Below, piece after piece: positions 56,775-64,000 of a stretch of 64,000 nt of DNA. Every line of letters begins with the position of its first letter. Positions within the stretch are counted from its first letter, which is position 1. The notes beneath the pieces were generated by a model. That model made no database searches. It was given only the letters and a program-made list of their open reading frames with translations, and had not been told where the DNA came from. Both the position numbers and the translations under genes were made by a program. The stretch comes from Caballeronia pedi (lineage in GTDB: Bacteria; Pseudomonadota; Gammaproteobacteria; Burkholderiales; Burkholderiaceae), in assembly GCF_001544915.2 (NCBI RefSeq), contig NZ_FCOE02000001.1, positions 1 through 64,000 of the forward strand, written 5' to 3'.

Positions 56775-58109
56775 ATGACCACCGGTTTGCAGGTGATCTT
56801 CATCGAAGACGACGAACTCGTGCGCCGGGCGAGCGTGCAGAGCCTGCAGCTCGCGGGCTTCGACGTGACCGGTCACGGCAGCGTCGAATCGGCCGCGCGC
56901 GCGATCGACGCGAGTTTCCCCGGCGTGATCGTGAGCGATATCCGCCTGCCCGGCGCGAGCGGCCTCGATCTGCTCGCGCAATGCCGCGAGCGTGCGCCGG
57001 AAGTGCCGGTGATTCTCGTCACCGGCCACGGCGACATCTCCATGGCCGTGCAGGCGATGCGCGACGGCGCGTATGACTTCATCGAGAAGCCGTTCGCGTC
57101 CGAACGGCTGATCGAAGCGGTGCGCCGCGCGCTGGAGCGCAGAGCGCTGGTGCTTGAAAACCAGGCGCTGCGGCGCGAACTGGCGGGACAAAGCCGCATC
57201 ATCGGGCGCAGTCCGTCAATCGAGCAGGTGCGGCGGCTGATCGCGAACATCGCGCCGACGGACGCCTCCGTGCTCATCAACGGCGATACCGGCGCGGGCA
57301 AGGAACTGATCGCGCGCAGCCTGCATGAAATGTCGCCGCGCCGCGACAAGCCGTTCATCGCGGTGAATTGCGGGGCGCTGCCGGAGCAGATGTTCGAATC
57401 GGAAATGTTCGGCTACGAGGCCGGCGCGTTTACCGGCGCGCAGAAAAGGCGCGTCGGCAAGCTGGAGCATGCGTCGGGCGGCACGCTCTTTCTCGATGAA
57501 ATCGAAAGCATGCCGCTCTCGCTCCAGGTGAAGCTGCTGCGCGTGCTGCAGGACGGCGTGTTGGAGCGGCTCGGCTCGAACCAGCCGGTGCGCGCGAATC
57601 TGCGCGTCGTAGCGGCGGCCAAGGGCGACATGAACGAGCACGTCGCCGATGGCACGTTCCGTCGCGATCTGCTGTACCGGCTGAACGTGGTGACGATCAC
57701 GCTGCCGCCGCTCAACGAGCGCCGCGAAGATGTCGTGCCGCTCTTCGAGCACTTTCTGCTCGATGCCGCCGTGCGCTACGAGCGGCCCGCGCCGCTCATC
57801 ACGGATCGACAGCGCGCCGAACTGATGCAGCGCGACTGGCCCGGCAACGTGCGCGAACTGCGCAACGCGGCGGACCGCATGGTGCTCGGTATCGTCGATG
57901 ACGGCGGCGCCGCGTCGCTCGATACCTCGACGCAATCGCTCAAGGAGCGCACGGAGGTGTTCGAGCGCGCGGTGATCTCAGAAGCGCTGGAGCAGTGCGG
58001 CGGCGCGGTCGCGGTGGCGGCGGATCGGCTGCAACTCGGCAAGGCGACGCTGTACGAGAAGATCAAGCGCTATGGAATCGTCGTGAAGGGCGATTCGTCG
58101 GAGCGATAA
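56775..58109 (+). CDS. dctD: Sigma-54-dependent response regulator DctD
   Basis: NtrC-family activator, 444 residues. Receiver domain with phosphoacceptor D55 (VIVSDIRLPG) and Lys in DFIEKPF, AAA+ domain with Walker A (NGDTGAGKE), the sigma-54-contacting GAFTGA loop (YEAGAFTGAQ) and FLDEIESMPL, then a Fis-type helix-turn-helix (ALEQCGGAVAVAADRLQLGK). The ATG at 56775 is preferred over a GTG overlapping dctB. Expected to act at the palindrome and sigma-54 site upstream of dctA. Confidence 0.93.
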   Translation: MTTGLQVIFIEDDELVRRASVQSLQLAGFDVTGHGSVESAARAIDASFPGVIVSDIRLPGASGLDLLAQCRERAPEVPVILVTGHGDISMAVQAMRDGAYDFIEKPFASERLIEAVRRALERRALVLENQALRRELAGQSRIIGRSPSIEQVRRLIANIAPTDASVLINGDTGAGKELIARSLHEMSPRRDKPFIAVNCGALPEQMFESEMFGYEAGAFTGAQKRRVGKLEHASGGTLFLDEIESMPLSLQVKLLRVLQDGVLERLGSNQPVRANLRVVAAAKGDMNEHVADGTFRRDLLYRLNVVTITLPPLNERREDVVPLFEHFLLDAAVRYERPAPLITDRQRAELMQRDWPGNVRELRNAADRMVLGIVDDGGAASLDTSTQSLKERTEVFERAVISEALEQCGGAVAVAADRLQLGKATLYEKIKRYGIVVKGDSSER

Positions 58110-58140
58110 AAAAGCCCGCTGGTTTGCGCCAGCGGGCTTC
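58107..58140 (-). terminator. Rho-independent terminator between dctD and the TlpA-like gene
   Basis: AAGCCCGCTGG (58112-58122) and CCAGCGGGCTT (58129-58139). The T-run is on the minus strand, so it mainly ends the TlpA-like gene; it overlaps the dctD stop and may also end dctD. Confidence 0.88.
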
Positions 58141-58160
58141 GTGTCGGGTGTCGAAAGCGT

Positions 58161-58697
58161 TTAAGCCGAACCCAGCGCCTTGTCGAGCAACTGGTCCAGT
58201 TCCGCGAACGTCGGCTCGCCGACATAACGCTTCAAAATCTTCCCGTTCTTGTCGATGACGAAGGTCGTCGGCGTCAGTTGCACGTTCCCGAACTGCTTCG
58301 CGGCGCTGCCGTCGTCCATCGCGACCTTGAACGGCAGATTGCGCGTCTGCGCGTAATTGCTGACGTACATCGGCGCGTCGTAGTTCATCGCGACCGCGAC
58401 GAATTCCAGGCCGCGGCCCTTGAACTTGTTGTACGTGTCGATCATCTGCGGCATTTCCTTCATGCAGGTCTCGCAGCTCGTCGCCCAGAAGTTGACGAGA
58501 TAGACCTTGCCTTTCAGATCGCCGGACGTGGAAATTTTCTGCCCTGAAAGCAGTGTGAAGGTCGCGTCGGGCACCTTCTGCTGGCCGCCGAAGGCGAAAT
58601 AGCCGGTACAGGCGATCACGCCCGCGACGAGCGCCATCACGATATAGCGCAGCGGGCTCTTGGCGCGCGTGGTTGTGTCTTGCGTGGCTTGGGACAT
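58161..58697 (-). CDS. TlpA/ResA-like membrane-anchored thioredoxin
   Basis: 178 residues from ATG 58697 (MSQATQDTTT). One membrane anchor (YIVMALVAGVIACTGYFAF, about 18-36), then a periplasmic thioredoxin fold with C75-E-T-C78 (WATSCETCMKEM) and cis-Pro in QLTPTTFVIDKNG. Probably a reductant for periplasmic thiols, for instance in cytochrome assembly. Divergent from the lipoprotein gene. Confidence 0.9.
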   Translation of the reverse strand: MSQATQDTTTRAKSPLRYIVMALVAGVIACTGYFAFGGQQKVPDATFTLLSGQKISTSGDLKGKVYLVNFWATSCETCMKEMPQMIDTYNKFKGRGLEFVAVAMNYDAPMYVSNYAQTRNLPFKVAMDDGSAAKQFGNVQLTPTTFVIDKNGKILKRYVGEPTFAELDQLLDKALGSA

Positions 58698-58807
58698 GTG
58701 AAACCTCGAATTGCTCTCCCGCAAACGGCGGAGACTGCTGCGTATTCTAGCGCCAATTTCGGGATGGGTTCGTGACGCGCCGATAGGTTCGGCATCGCAG
58801 CGCGATA

Positions 58808-59437
58808 ATGATGGTTTTCAAGCTGCGATCCGTCATGAAGCGAGTTTTCTCTGTGGTTCCTGTCTATTTTGGGCGCGCGGCCGCGCGCTTTCTTCCGATG
58901 ATTACTTCGCCCGCGCGACTGCTGTGCGCATCTGTCGCATGCGGCGCGCTGCTCGCATGCACGCCGTCGTATGACTGGCGCACGGTGATGAACAACGACG
59001 ATGGCTACGAAGTGACCTTGCCCGCGAAGCCGCGCGCCAACGAACGGAAGATCGAAATCGCCGGCCAGCCGATGACCATGCGCATGCAGACCGCCGAAGC
59101 CGGCGATGCGGTGTTCGCCGTAGGCGCCGTGGTGCTGCCGAACGCCGATCCGGCGTTGCAGCGCGCGACGCTCGACTTTCTTCAGCAAGGCCTCGCGCAT
59201 AACGTGAACGCGACGCCCGACGCGCGCGCGACGCAAATCGATCTGGCGGCGGGCGGTCGAGTGCTCGGCAGTGAGATCGAAGTGAAGGGAGAAAGTGGAG
59301 ACAAACGCGAAGCGCGAACGATCCATGCGCGATTCGTCGCGCGCGGTGTGCATGTCTATCAGCTTGTGATCGTGTCCGACAAGTCGCCGCCCCGGGAGCA
59401 GGCCGACCAGTTCTTCACGTCCTTCAAACTCTTTTAG
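58808..59437 (+). CDS. Putative lipoprotein
   Basis: 209 residues from ATG 58808; ATGs at 58835 and 58898 are alternatives and the last gives a normal signal peptide (SPARLLCASVACGALLAC). The lipobox is ALLAC. The mature domain (GYEVTLPAKPRANERKIEIA, FARGVHVYQLVIVSDKS, FFTSFKLF at the end) resembles small beta-rich domains of unknown role that end in a TSFKL motif. No recognised enzyme motif. Confidence 0.7.
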   Translation: MMVFKLRSVMKRVFSVVPVYFGRAAARFLPMITSPARLLCASVACGALLACTPSYDWRTVMNNDDGYEVTLPAKPRANERKIEIAGQPMTMRMQTAEAGDAVFAVGAVVLPNADPALQRATLDFLQQGLAHNVNATPDARATQIDLAAGGRVLGSEIEVKGESGDKREARTIHARFVARGVHVYQLVIVSDKSPPREQADQFFTSFKLF

Positions 59438-59814
59438 AGGAAGCCTTCGAATTCTGCGAGTGCTGACTTAACAACGCCCTTAGGCCGCGTAACGAAACCG
59501 AAGTTCCTTCGTAAGTTTACGCGCTAATCCACGGATTCGTATGGACTTTTTCCACTATCCACAATGTCTGTGGATAACTGTGTGGAAAAGAGTGTGCGCT
59601 AGCGCCCAAAAGCCCAATTGATGCGGTTTACGTTACTTTGCCTGTCTTCGTGGCAAGTTAAATAATTCAATAAAATCAATGGTCTGCGAAATGAGCGCGA
59701 ATCAGGGGTTTGATCGGACGAAAATGCGGCCCGGATCGCTTCAGTGTGAATAAGTCAAGTCTTGACAAGCAATTTTCCACTAGCAGGGCTCGGGCCAGTC
59801 CGCTCGGGACGGCC
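59438..59814. other. Convergent intergenic region with DnaA-box cluster and AT-rich stretch
   Basis: 377 bases between two convergent genes with no gene inside. It holds a DnaA-box cluster (59548-59589), a 26-bp stretch with three G/C (59655-59680), a palindrome GTCAAG-T-CTTGAC (59754-59766) and one more box-like TTTTCCACT (59773-59781). No terminator is evident for either gene. Confidence 0.55.
59548..59589. promoter_or_regulatory. Cluster of DnaA-box-like sites
   Basis: In 42 bp: TTTTCCACT, CTATCCACA (each one base off TTATCCACA-type boxes), TGTGGATAA (59569-59577, a perfect box on the other strand) and TGTGGAAAA (one base off). The left two and right two are mirror-arranged around ATGTC. 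Function unknown. Confidence 0.5.
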
Positions 59815-61362
59815 TCAGGCGGCTCCGAGCACGCGCCGATACTGAACTGCTTCGGCCACATGAGCGGCGTCAGGCATCTCGGCGCCGGAGAGATCGGCGA
59901 TCGTCCGCACGACTTTCAGCACGCGGTAATACGCGCGCGCCGACCAGCCGAAGCGCTCGCCTGACGAGCGCAACAATGCTTCGCCAGCGGCGTCGGGACG
60001 GCAGACCTGATCGACTTCGCGGCCATCGAGCTCGCGATTGGTCTTGCCTTGACGCCGCATCTGAACGTCGCGCGCCGCCGCGACGCGCGCCGCGACCGCG
60101 GCGCTCGATTCGCCGCGCCGCGCGCCACGCGCCGACAGCTCCGCAGGCGACAGCGCCGGCAGCTCGATCTGAATATCGATGCGATCCATCAACGGCCCGG
60201 ACAGCTTGCGCAGATATCGCGCGGCGACATCGGGCGAGCAGCGGCAGCGTCCGCTCGGATCGCCACGCCAGCCGCACGGACACGGATTCATCGCGGCGAC
60301 GAGCTGGCACGCGGCCGGAAAGTCCGCCTGCTGCGCGGCGCGCGAGATGGTGATCTGCCCGACTTCGAGGGGCTCGCGCAGGGTTTCGAGCACTTTGCGG
60401 TCGAATTCGGGAAGTTCGTCGAGAAAGAGCACGCCGAGATGGGCGAGGGTGATTTCGCCGGGCTGCGGCGGATTGCGCCCGCCGACGAGCGCTGCCGCGC
60501 TCGACGAGTGATGCGGCGCGCGAAACGGCCTGCGCCGCCATTGCCCGGGCGTGAAGCCGATCGAACTCGCCGAAAGGATCGCGGCGGACGTGAGGGCTTC
60601 GTCATCGTTCATCGGCGGAAGCAGGCCCGGCAGGCGCGCGGCGAGCATGGACTTGCCCGCGCCGGGCGGCCCGACCATCAGCAGATGATGACCGCCCGCT
60701 GCCGCGACTTCCAGCGCGCGCCGCGCGGCGGGATGGCCGATGACATCGGCGAGATCGGCGAAAGGCGCGGTGGTGGCCGCGGGAAGGGGCGCTGCCTGCA
60801 CGGGTCTGAGCCGCGCGTCGGGCACGCCGTTCAGATGCGCGCAGAGCGTCGGTAGGTCCGCTGCGCCGAATACGTCGATGCCCGGCACGAGCGCCGCCTC
60901 CGATGCACTCGCGAGCGGCACGTAGATTTCGGGGACGCGCGTGTCCGCCTCGCGCGTCGATGCGTAATGGCGGGCCGCGCCGCAGACCATCGCGAAGGCG
61001 CCGCGCATCGGGCGCAGCGCGCCGGTCAGCGAAAGCTCGCCCGCGAACTCTCGATGTTCCAGCGATTCGGCCGGGATCTGCCCGCTCGCGGCGAGTATGC
61101 CGAGCGCGATCGGCAGATCGAAGCGCCCGGACTCCTTCGGCAGATCGGCGGGCGCGAGATTGACGGTGATTCTGCGGACGGGAAAATCGAAGCCACAGTT
61201 CTGCAGCGCGGCACGCACGCGCTCGCGGCTTTCGCGGACTTCGAGATCGGGCAAGCCGACGATCGAGAACGACGGCAACCCGTTGGCGAGATGAACTTCG
61301 ACGACGACTTCGGGCGCGCGCCCAGGAGCGGGCGCGCGGCTGCGTACCACGGCAAGCGACAT
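59815..61362 (-). CDS. comM: YifB/ComM family AAA+ ATPase
   Basis: Helicase-like Mg-chelatase-type ATPase, 515 residues. In naturally competent species ComM promotes branch migration during recombination. N-terminal ribosomal-S5-like domain (FSIVGLPDLEVRESRERVRA, NLAPADLPKESGRFDLPIAL), Walker A GPPGAGKSMLA, Walker B VLFLDELPEF, and a Cys-rich stretch NPCPCGWRGDPSGRCRCSP. The start MSLAVVRSRA is the usual one. ubiK lies 94 nt upstream. Confidence 0.94.
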   Translation of the reverse strand: MSLAVVRSRAPAPGRAPEVVVEVHLANGLPSFSIVGLPDLEVRESRERVRAALQNCGFDFPVRRITVNLAPADLPKESGRFDLPIALGILAASGQIPAESLEHREFAGELSLTGALRPMRGAFAMVCGAARHYASTREADTRVPEIYVPLASASEAALVPGIDVFGAADLPTLCAHLNGVPDARLRPVQAAPLPAATTAPFADLADVIGHPAARRALEVAAAGGHHLLMVGPPGAGKSMLAARLPGLLPPMNDDEALTSAAILSASSIGFTPGQWRRRPFRAPHHSSSAAALVGGRNPPQPGEITLAHLGVLFLDELPEFDRKVLETLREPLEVGQITISRAAQQADFPAACQLVAAMNPCPCGWRGDPSGRCRCSPDVAARYLRKLSGPLMDRIDIQIELPALSPAELSARGARRGESSAAVAARVAAARDVQMRRQGKTNRELDGREVDQVCRPDAAGEALLRSSGERFGWSARAYYRVLKVVRTIADLSGAEMPDAAHVAEAVQYRRVLGAA

Positions 61363-61456
61363 GATTTCACCTGAAACGGCGCAATGACCGCGCCGGCAAT
61401 GGAACTAGAAACTCACGGCTCGCTAGCCGAGGTATGCGGTAGGGCGGTTCTGCGCG

Positions 61457-61726
61457 TCAGTCCTGGACGGTGGAAGCGCCTACGCCACCCGCGAGACGCT
61501 GCTCCAGTTGCGCGACGCGCTTTTCGAGTTCCTCCAGACGGGCGCGCGTGCGCACGAGCACTTGCGTCTGCGTGTCGAATTCCTCGCGCGTCACGAGATC
61601 CAGCTTCGAGAAGCCCTGCGAAAGCATCGCCTTCATGTTTTTTTCGACGTCTTTCGCAGGCGAATTCTTGAAGAGATCGCTCATCTTCTGCTGCAGATCG
61701 TTGAAAACGTCGTTGGGCTGCTTCAT
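61457..61726 (-). CDS. ubiK: Ubiquinone biosynthesis accessory factor UbiK
   Basis: 89 residues, formerly YqiC/DUF526. N-terminal amphipathic membrane-binding helix (DVFNDLQQKMSDLFKN) and a C-terminal coiled coil (EEFDTQTQVLVRTRARLEEL, EKRVAQLEQRL). Trimeric; helps assemble the Ubi complex for late ubiquinone synthesis. GGGAG lies 6 nt before the ATG at 61726. A perfect NtrC-type site lies 15 nt beyond its start. Confidence 0.9.
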   Translation of the reverse strand: MKQPNDVFNDLQQKMSDLFKNSPAKDVEKNMKAMLSQGFSKLDLVTREEFDTQTQVLVRTRARLEELEKRVAQLEQRLAGGVGASTVQD

Positions 61727-61740
61727 CGTTTCTCCCTTCT

Positions 61741-61757
61741 TGCACTAAAAAAGTGCA
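61741..61757. promoter_or_regulatory. NtrC binding site (enhancer)
   Basis: TGCACTAAAAAAGTGCA is a perfect match to TGCACY-N5-RGTGCA. It lies 276 bp before the -24 element of glnK, an acceptable enhancer distance, and only 15 bp from the ubiK start. Confidence 0.75.
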
Positions 61758-62004
61758 TTCATTGTTAGGTCAGTGCCCCGAATTATCGAATGTTCGAAAT
61801 TGGTGCGCGCCGCCAACTGCGCCGGCACGCCTCGGAGCACCTTCGAGGCGCCGCGATTTTAGCGCTGCCGCGCCCTCGCGTTGTCCGCCCATGCCCCTTT
61901 TTGCGGGACCTTGCGACCACTCTAGCAACGAACACACCCCGGCGCCAGCGCGCGCGGCGCACGTTGGCCGTTCGGCCGACCCCTTCGGCGGAAGCTTTCC
62001 GTAA

Positions 62005-62511
<507 letters not shown>

Positions 62512-62542
62512 CAAGAAATTGGCGATAAGAGGAACCAGAAGA

Positions 62543-64000
62543 ATGCGTAACTTTTTGATGTCACTGTTGGTGGCGGGCGCGCTGATCGGCGCGAATGTCG
62601 GCACCGCTCTCGCCCAGGATGCGTCCGCGCCGGCCGCTGCCTCGGCACCCGCGTCGTCCGAGACCGCCGCAAGTGCACCGGCTTCCGCCAACACGGCGTC
62701 GGCCTCGTCCGCCGATGCCGCATCGGCGGCAGCGGCAGCGTCTGGCGCGTCCGATGCGGCGCCGGCCGCGCCGACCGAGCCCGTCATGGTCGATTCGTCC
62801 AAGATCAGCTCGGGCGACACCGCCTGGATGCTGACCTCGGTCGCCCTCGTGCTCTTCATGACGATCCCGGGTCTCGCGCTCTTCTACGCCGGCATGGTGC
62901 GCAAGAAGAACGTGCTCGCCACGGTGATGCAGAGCTTCGCGATCTGCTGTCTTGTGACGATTCTCTGGACCGTCGTCGGCTACAGCATCGCGTTCACGCC
63001 GGGCGGTTCGTTCCTCGGCGGCTTCTCGCGCGTGTTCCTGCACGGCATGGCCTACATCAAGGGCGACAAGGCGACCACGCTCACCGTGAGCCACCTCGCC
63101 ACGACCATTCCGGAGTCGGTCTACTTCGCGTTCCAGCTGACCTTCGCGATCATCACGCCCGCGCTCATCACCGGTGCGTTCGCCGATCGCATGAAGTTCT
63201 CGGCGATGCTCGTGTTCATGTCGCTGTGGTCGCTGATCGTCTACTCGCCGGTCGCGCACATGGTCTGGGAACCGACCGGCTGGCTCGCATCGGCTGGCGT
63301 GCTCGACTTCGCCGGCGGCACGGTGGTTCACATCAACGCAGGTATCGCGGGCCTGATGTGCTGTCTGGTGCTCGGCAAGCGCGTCGGCTACGGCCGCGAA
63401 GTGATGGCGCCGCACAATCTCGTGCTTTCGCTGATCGGCGCATCGATGCTGTGGGTGGGCTGGTTCGGCTTCAACGCGGGTTCGGCAGTCGCGGCTGACG
63501 GCCGCGCCGGCTTCGCGATGCTCACGACGCAGATCGCCACCGCCTTCGCCGCCTTCGGCTGGATGTTCGCGGAGTGGATCACGAAGGGCAAGCCGTCGGT
63601 GCTCGGCATCATTTCGGGCGCGGTCGCGGGTCTGGTGGCGGTGACGCCGGCATCGGGCTTCGTCGGCGTGACGGGCGCGATCGTGATCGGCATCGTCGCG
63701 GGCGTGGTCTGCTTCTGGTCGGCGACGTGGCTCAAGCACAAGTTCAACTACGACGACTCGCTCGACGCGTTCGGCGTGCACGGCGTGGGCGGGATCATCG
63801 GCGCGCTGCTGACGGGCGTGTTCGCGGTGAAGGATATCGGCGGTTTCGACGGCAGCGTGCTGGTGCAGGCGAAGGGCGTGCTCGTCACGCTGGTCTACAG
63901 CGGCGTCGTCAGCTTCGTGTTGCTGAAGGTCATCGACATGACCATGGGCCTGCGCGTCACGGAAGAACAGGAACGCGAAGGTCTCGACGTCACGCTGCAC
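62543..64000 (+). CDS. amtB: Ammonium transporter AmtB (stop codon outside window)
   Basis: Ammonium channel, 486 codons visible and open at the edge. Signal peptide MRNFLMSLLVAGALIGANVG to ALAQ (about residue 25), then an unusual Ala/Ser-rich periplasmic linker (about 26-75), then eleven membrane segments. The twin pore histidines are in YSPVAHMVW and AFGVHGVGG, and the phenylalanine gate and Amt signature (FGFNAGSA) are present. The end (RVTEEQEREGLDVTLH) is the usual C terminus that binds GlnK, so little is missing. AGAGGA precedes the start. Confidence 0.95.
   Translation, partial: MRNFLMSLLVAGALIGANVGTALAQDASAPAAASAPASSETAASAPASANTASASSADAASAAAAASGASDAAPAAPTEPVMVDSSKISSGDTAWMLTSVALVLFMTIPGLALFYAGMVRKKNVLATVMQSFAICCLVTILWTVVGYSIAFTPGGSFLGGFSRVFLHGMAYIKGDKATTLTVSHLATTIPESVYFAFQLTFAIITPALITGAFADRMKFSAMLVFMSLWSLIVYSPVAHMVWEPTGWLASAGVLDFAGGTVVHINAGIAGLMCCLVLGKRVGYGREVMAPHNLVLSLIGASMLWVGWFGFNAGSAVAADGRAGFAMLTTQIATAFAAFGWMFAEWITKGKPSVLGIISGAVAGLVAVTPASGFVGVTGAIVIGIVAGVVCFWSATWLKHKFNYDDSLDAFGVHGVGGIIGALLTGVFAVKDIGGFDGSVLVQAKGVLVTLVYSGVVSFVLLKVIDMTMGLRVTEEQEREGLDVTLH

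Noticed and set aside
59438..59814. Chromosomal replication origin
   Set aside because: No dnaA, dnaN, gyrB, parAB or repA nearby, and too few strong DnaA boxes; kept only as a DnaA-box cluster.

Overview
The window is chromosomal DNA of a motile beta-proteobacterium, almost certainly Burkholderia sensu lato (Caballeronia or Paraburkholderia). Evidence is the high GC with strong third-position bias, the gene order flhDC-motAB-cheYAW-mcp-cheRDB-cheYZ, the split metH pair, PhaM, the DUF1840/DUF2844/DUF3443/DUF3567 families and the dacA-dat-ybeD-lipBA cluster. This is inference from gene content; no database was searched. Both edges cut a gene: aqpZ on the left, amtB on the right.

Layout. 1-2.0 kb: aquaporin Z (partial) and a family 4 glycosyltransferase, both minus. 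2.0-15.1 kb: flagellar master regulator, stator and chemotaxis operon, all plus, closed by a strong terminator after cheZ. A sigma-28 promoter sits before motA, a sigma-28-like site lies upstream of flhD, and a 286-bp nested-palindrome element sits between motA and motB. 15.2-22.4 kb: DUF2844/DUF3443 exported pair, SDR, dsbA, SPOR protein, argS, DUF1840, small basic secreted protein. 22.5-29.1 kb: two-gene methionine synthase, DUF3567, alpha/beta hydrolase, DUF3108. 29.1-34.0 kb: IclR regulator divergent from a FAH-family hydrolase, an orphan ABC binding protein, an enoyl-CoA hydratase and phaM. 34.2-36.5 kb: a MerR/B12-binding (CarH-like) regulator and a diiron ferritin-like protein, separated by about 400 bp of repeats. 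36.6-39.7 kb: rfaE2, coaX-birA, and a decayed toxin-antitoxin locus. 39.9-44.8 kb: Mla/MCE-type lipid transporter and VanZ protein. 44.8-51.9 kb: ferredoxin, hydrolase, dacA, D-amino acid aminotransferase, ybeD, lysR/DUF2917, lipB-lipA. 52.0-53.1 kb: a RhuM-family gene of lower GC, probably acquired. 53.1-58.1 kb: dctA with its DctB/DctD two-component system, a sigma-54 promoter and a nine-codon upstream ORF. 58.1-64 kb: TlpA-like thioredoxin, lipoprotein, comM, ubiK, and glnK-amtB with an NtrC site and a sigma-54 promoter.

How it works together. FlhDC starts the flagellar cascade, sigma-28 then drives motA and the stator/chemotaxis operon, and the receptor carries its own CheR-docking tail. 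Two sigma-54 circuits are readable directly: C4-dicarboxylate uptake (DctBD to dctA) and ammonium sensing/transport (NtrC to glnK-amtB). The least conventional parts are the motA-motB palindromic element, the B12/light-type regulator with its diiron neighbour, the toxin gene reduced to its two ends, the dctA upstream ORF, and a DnaA-box/AT-rich patch between convergent genes at 59.5 kb.
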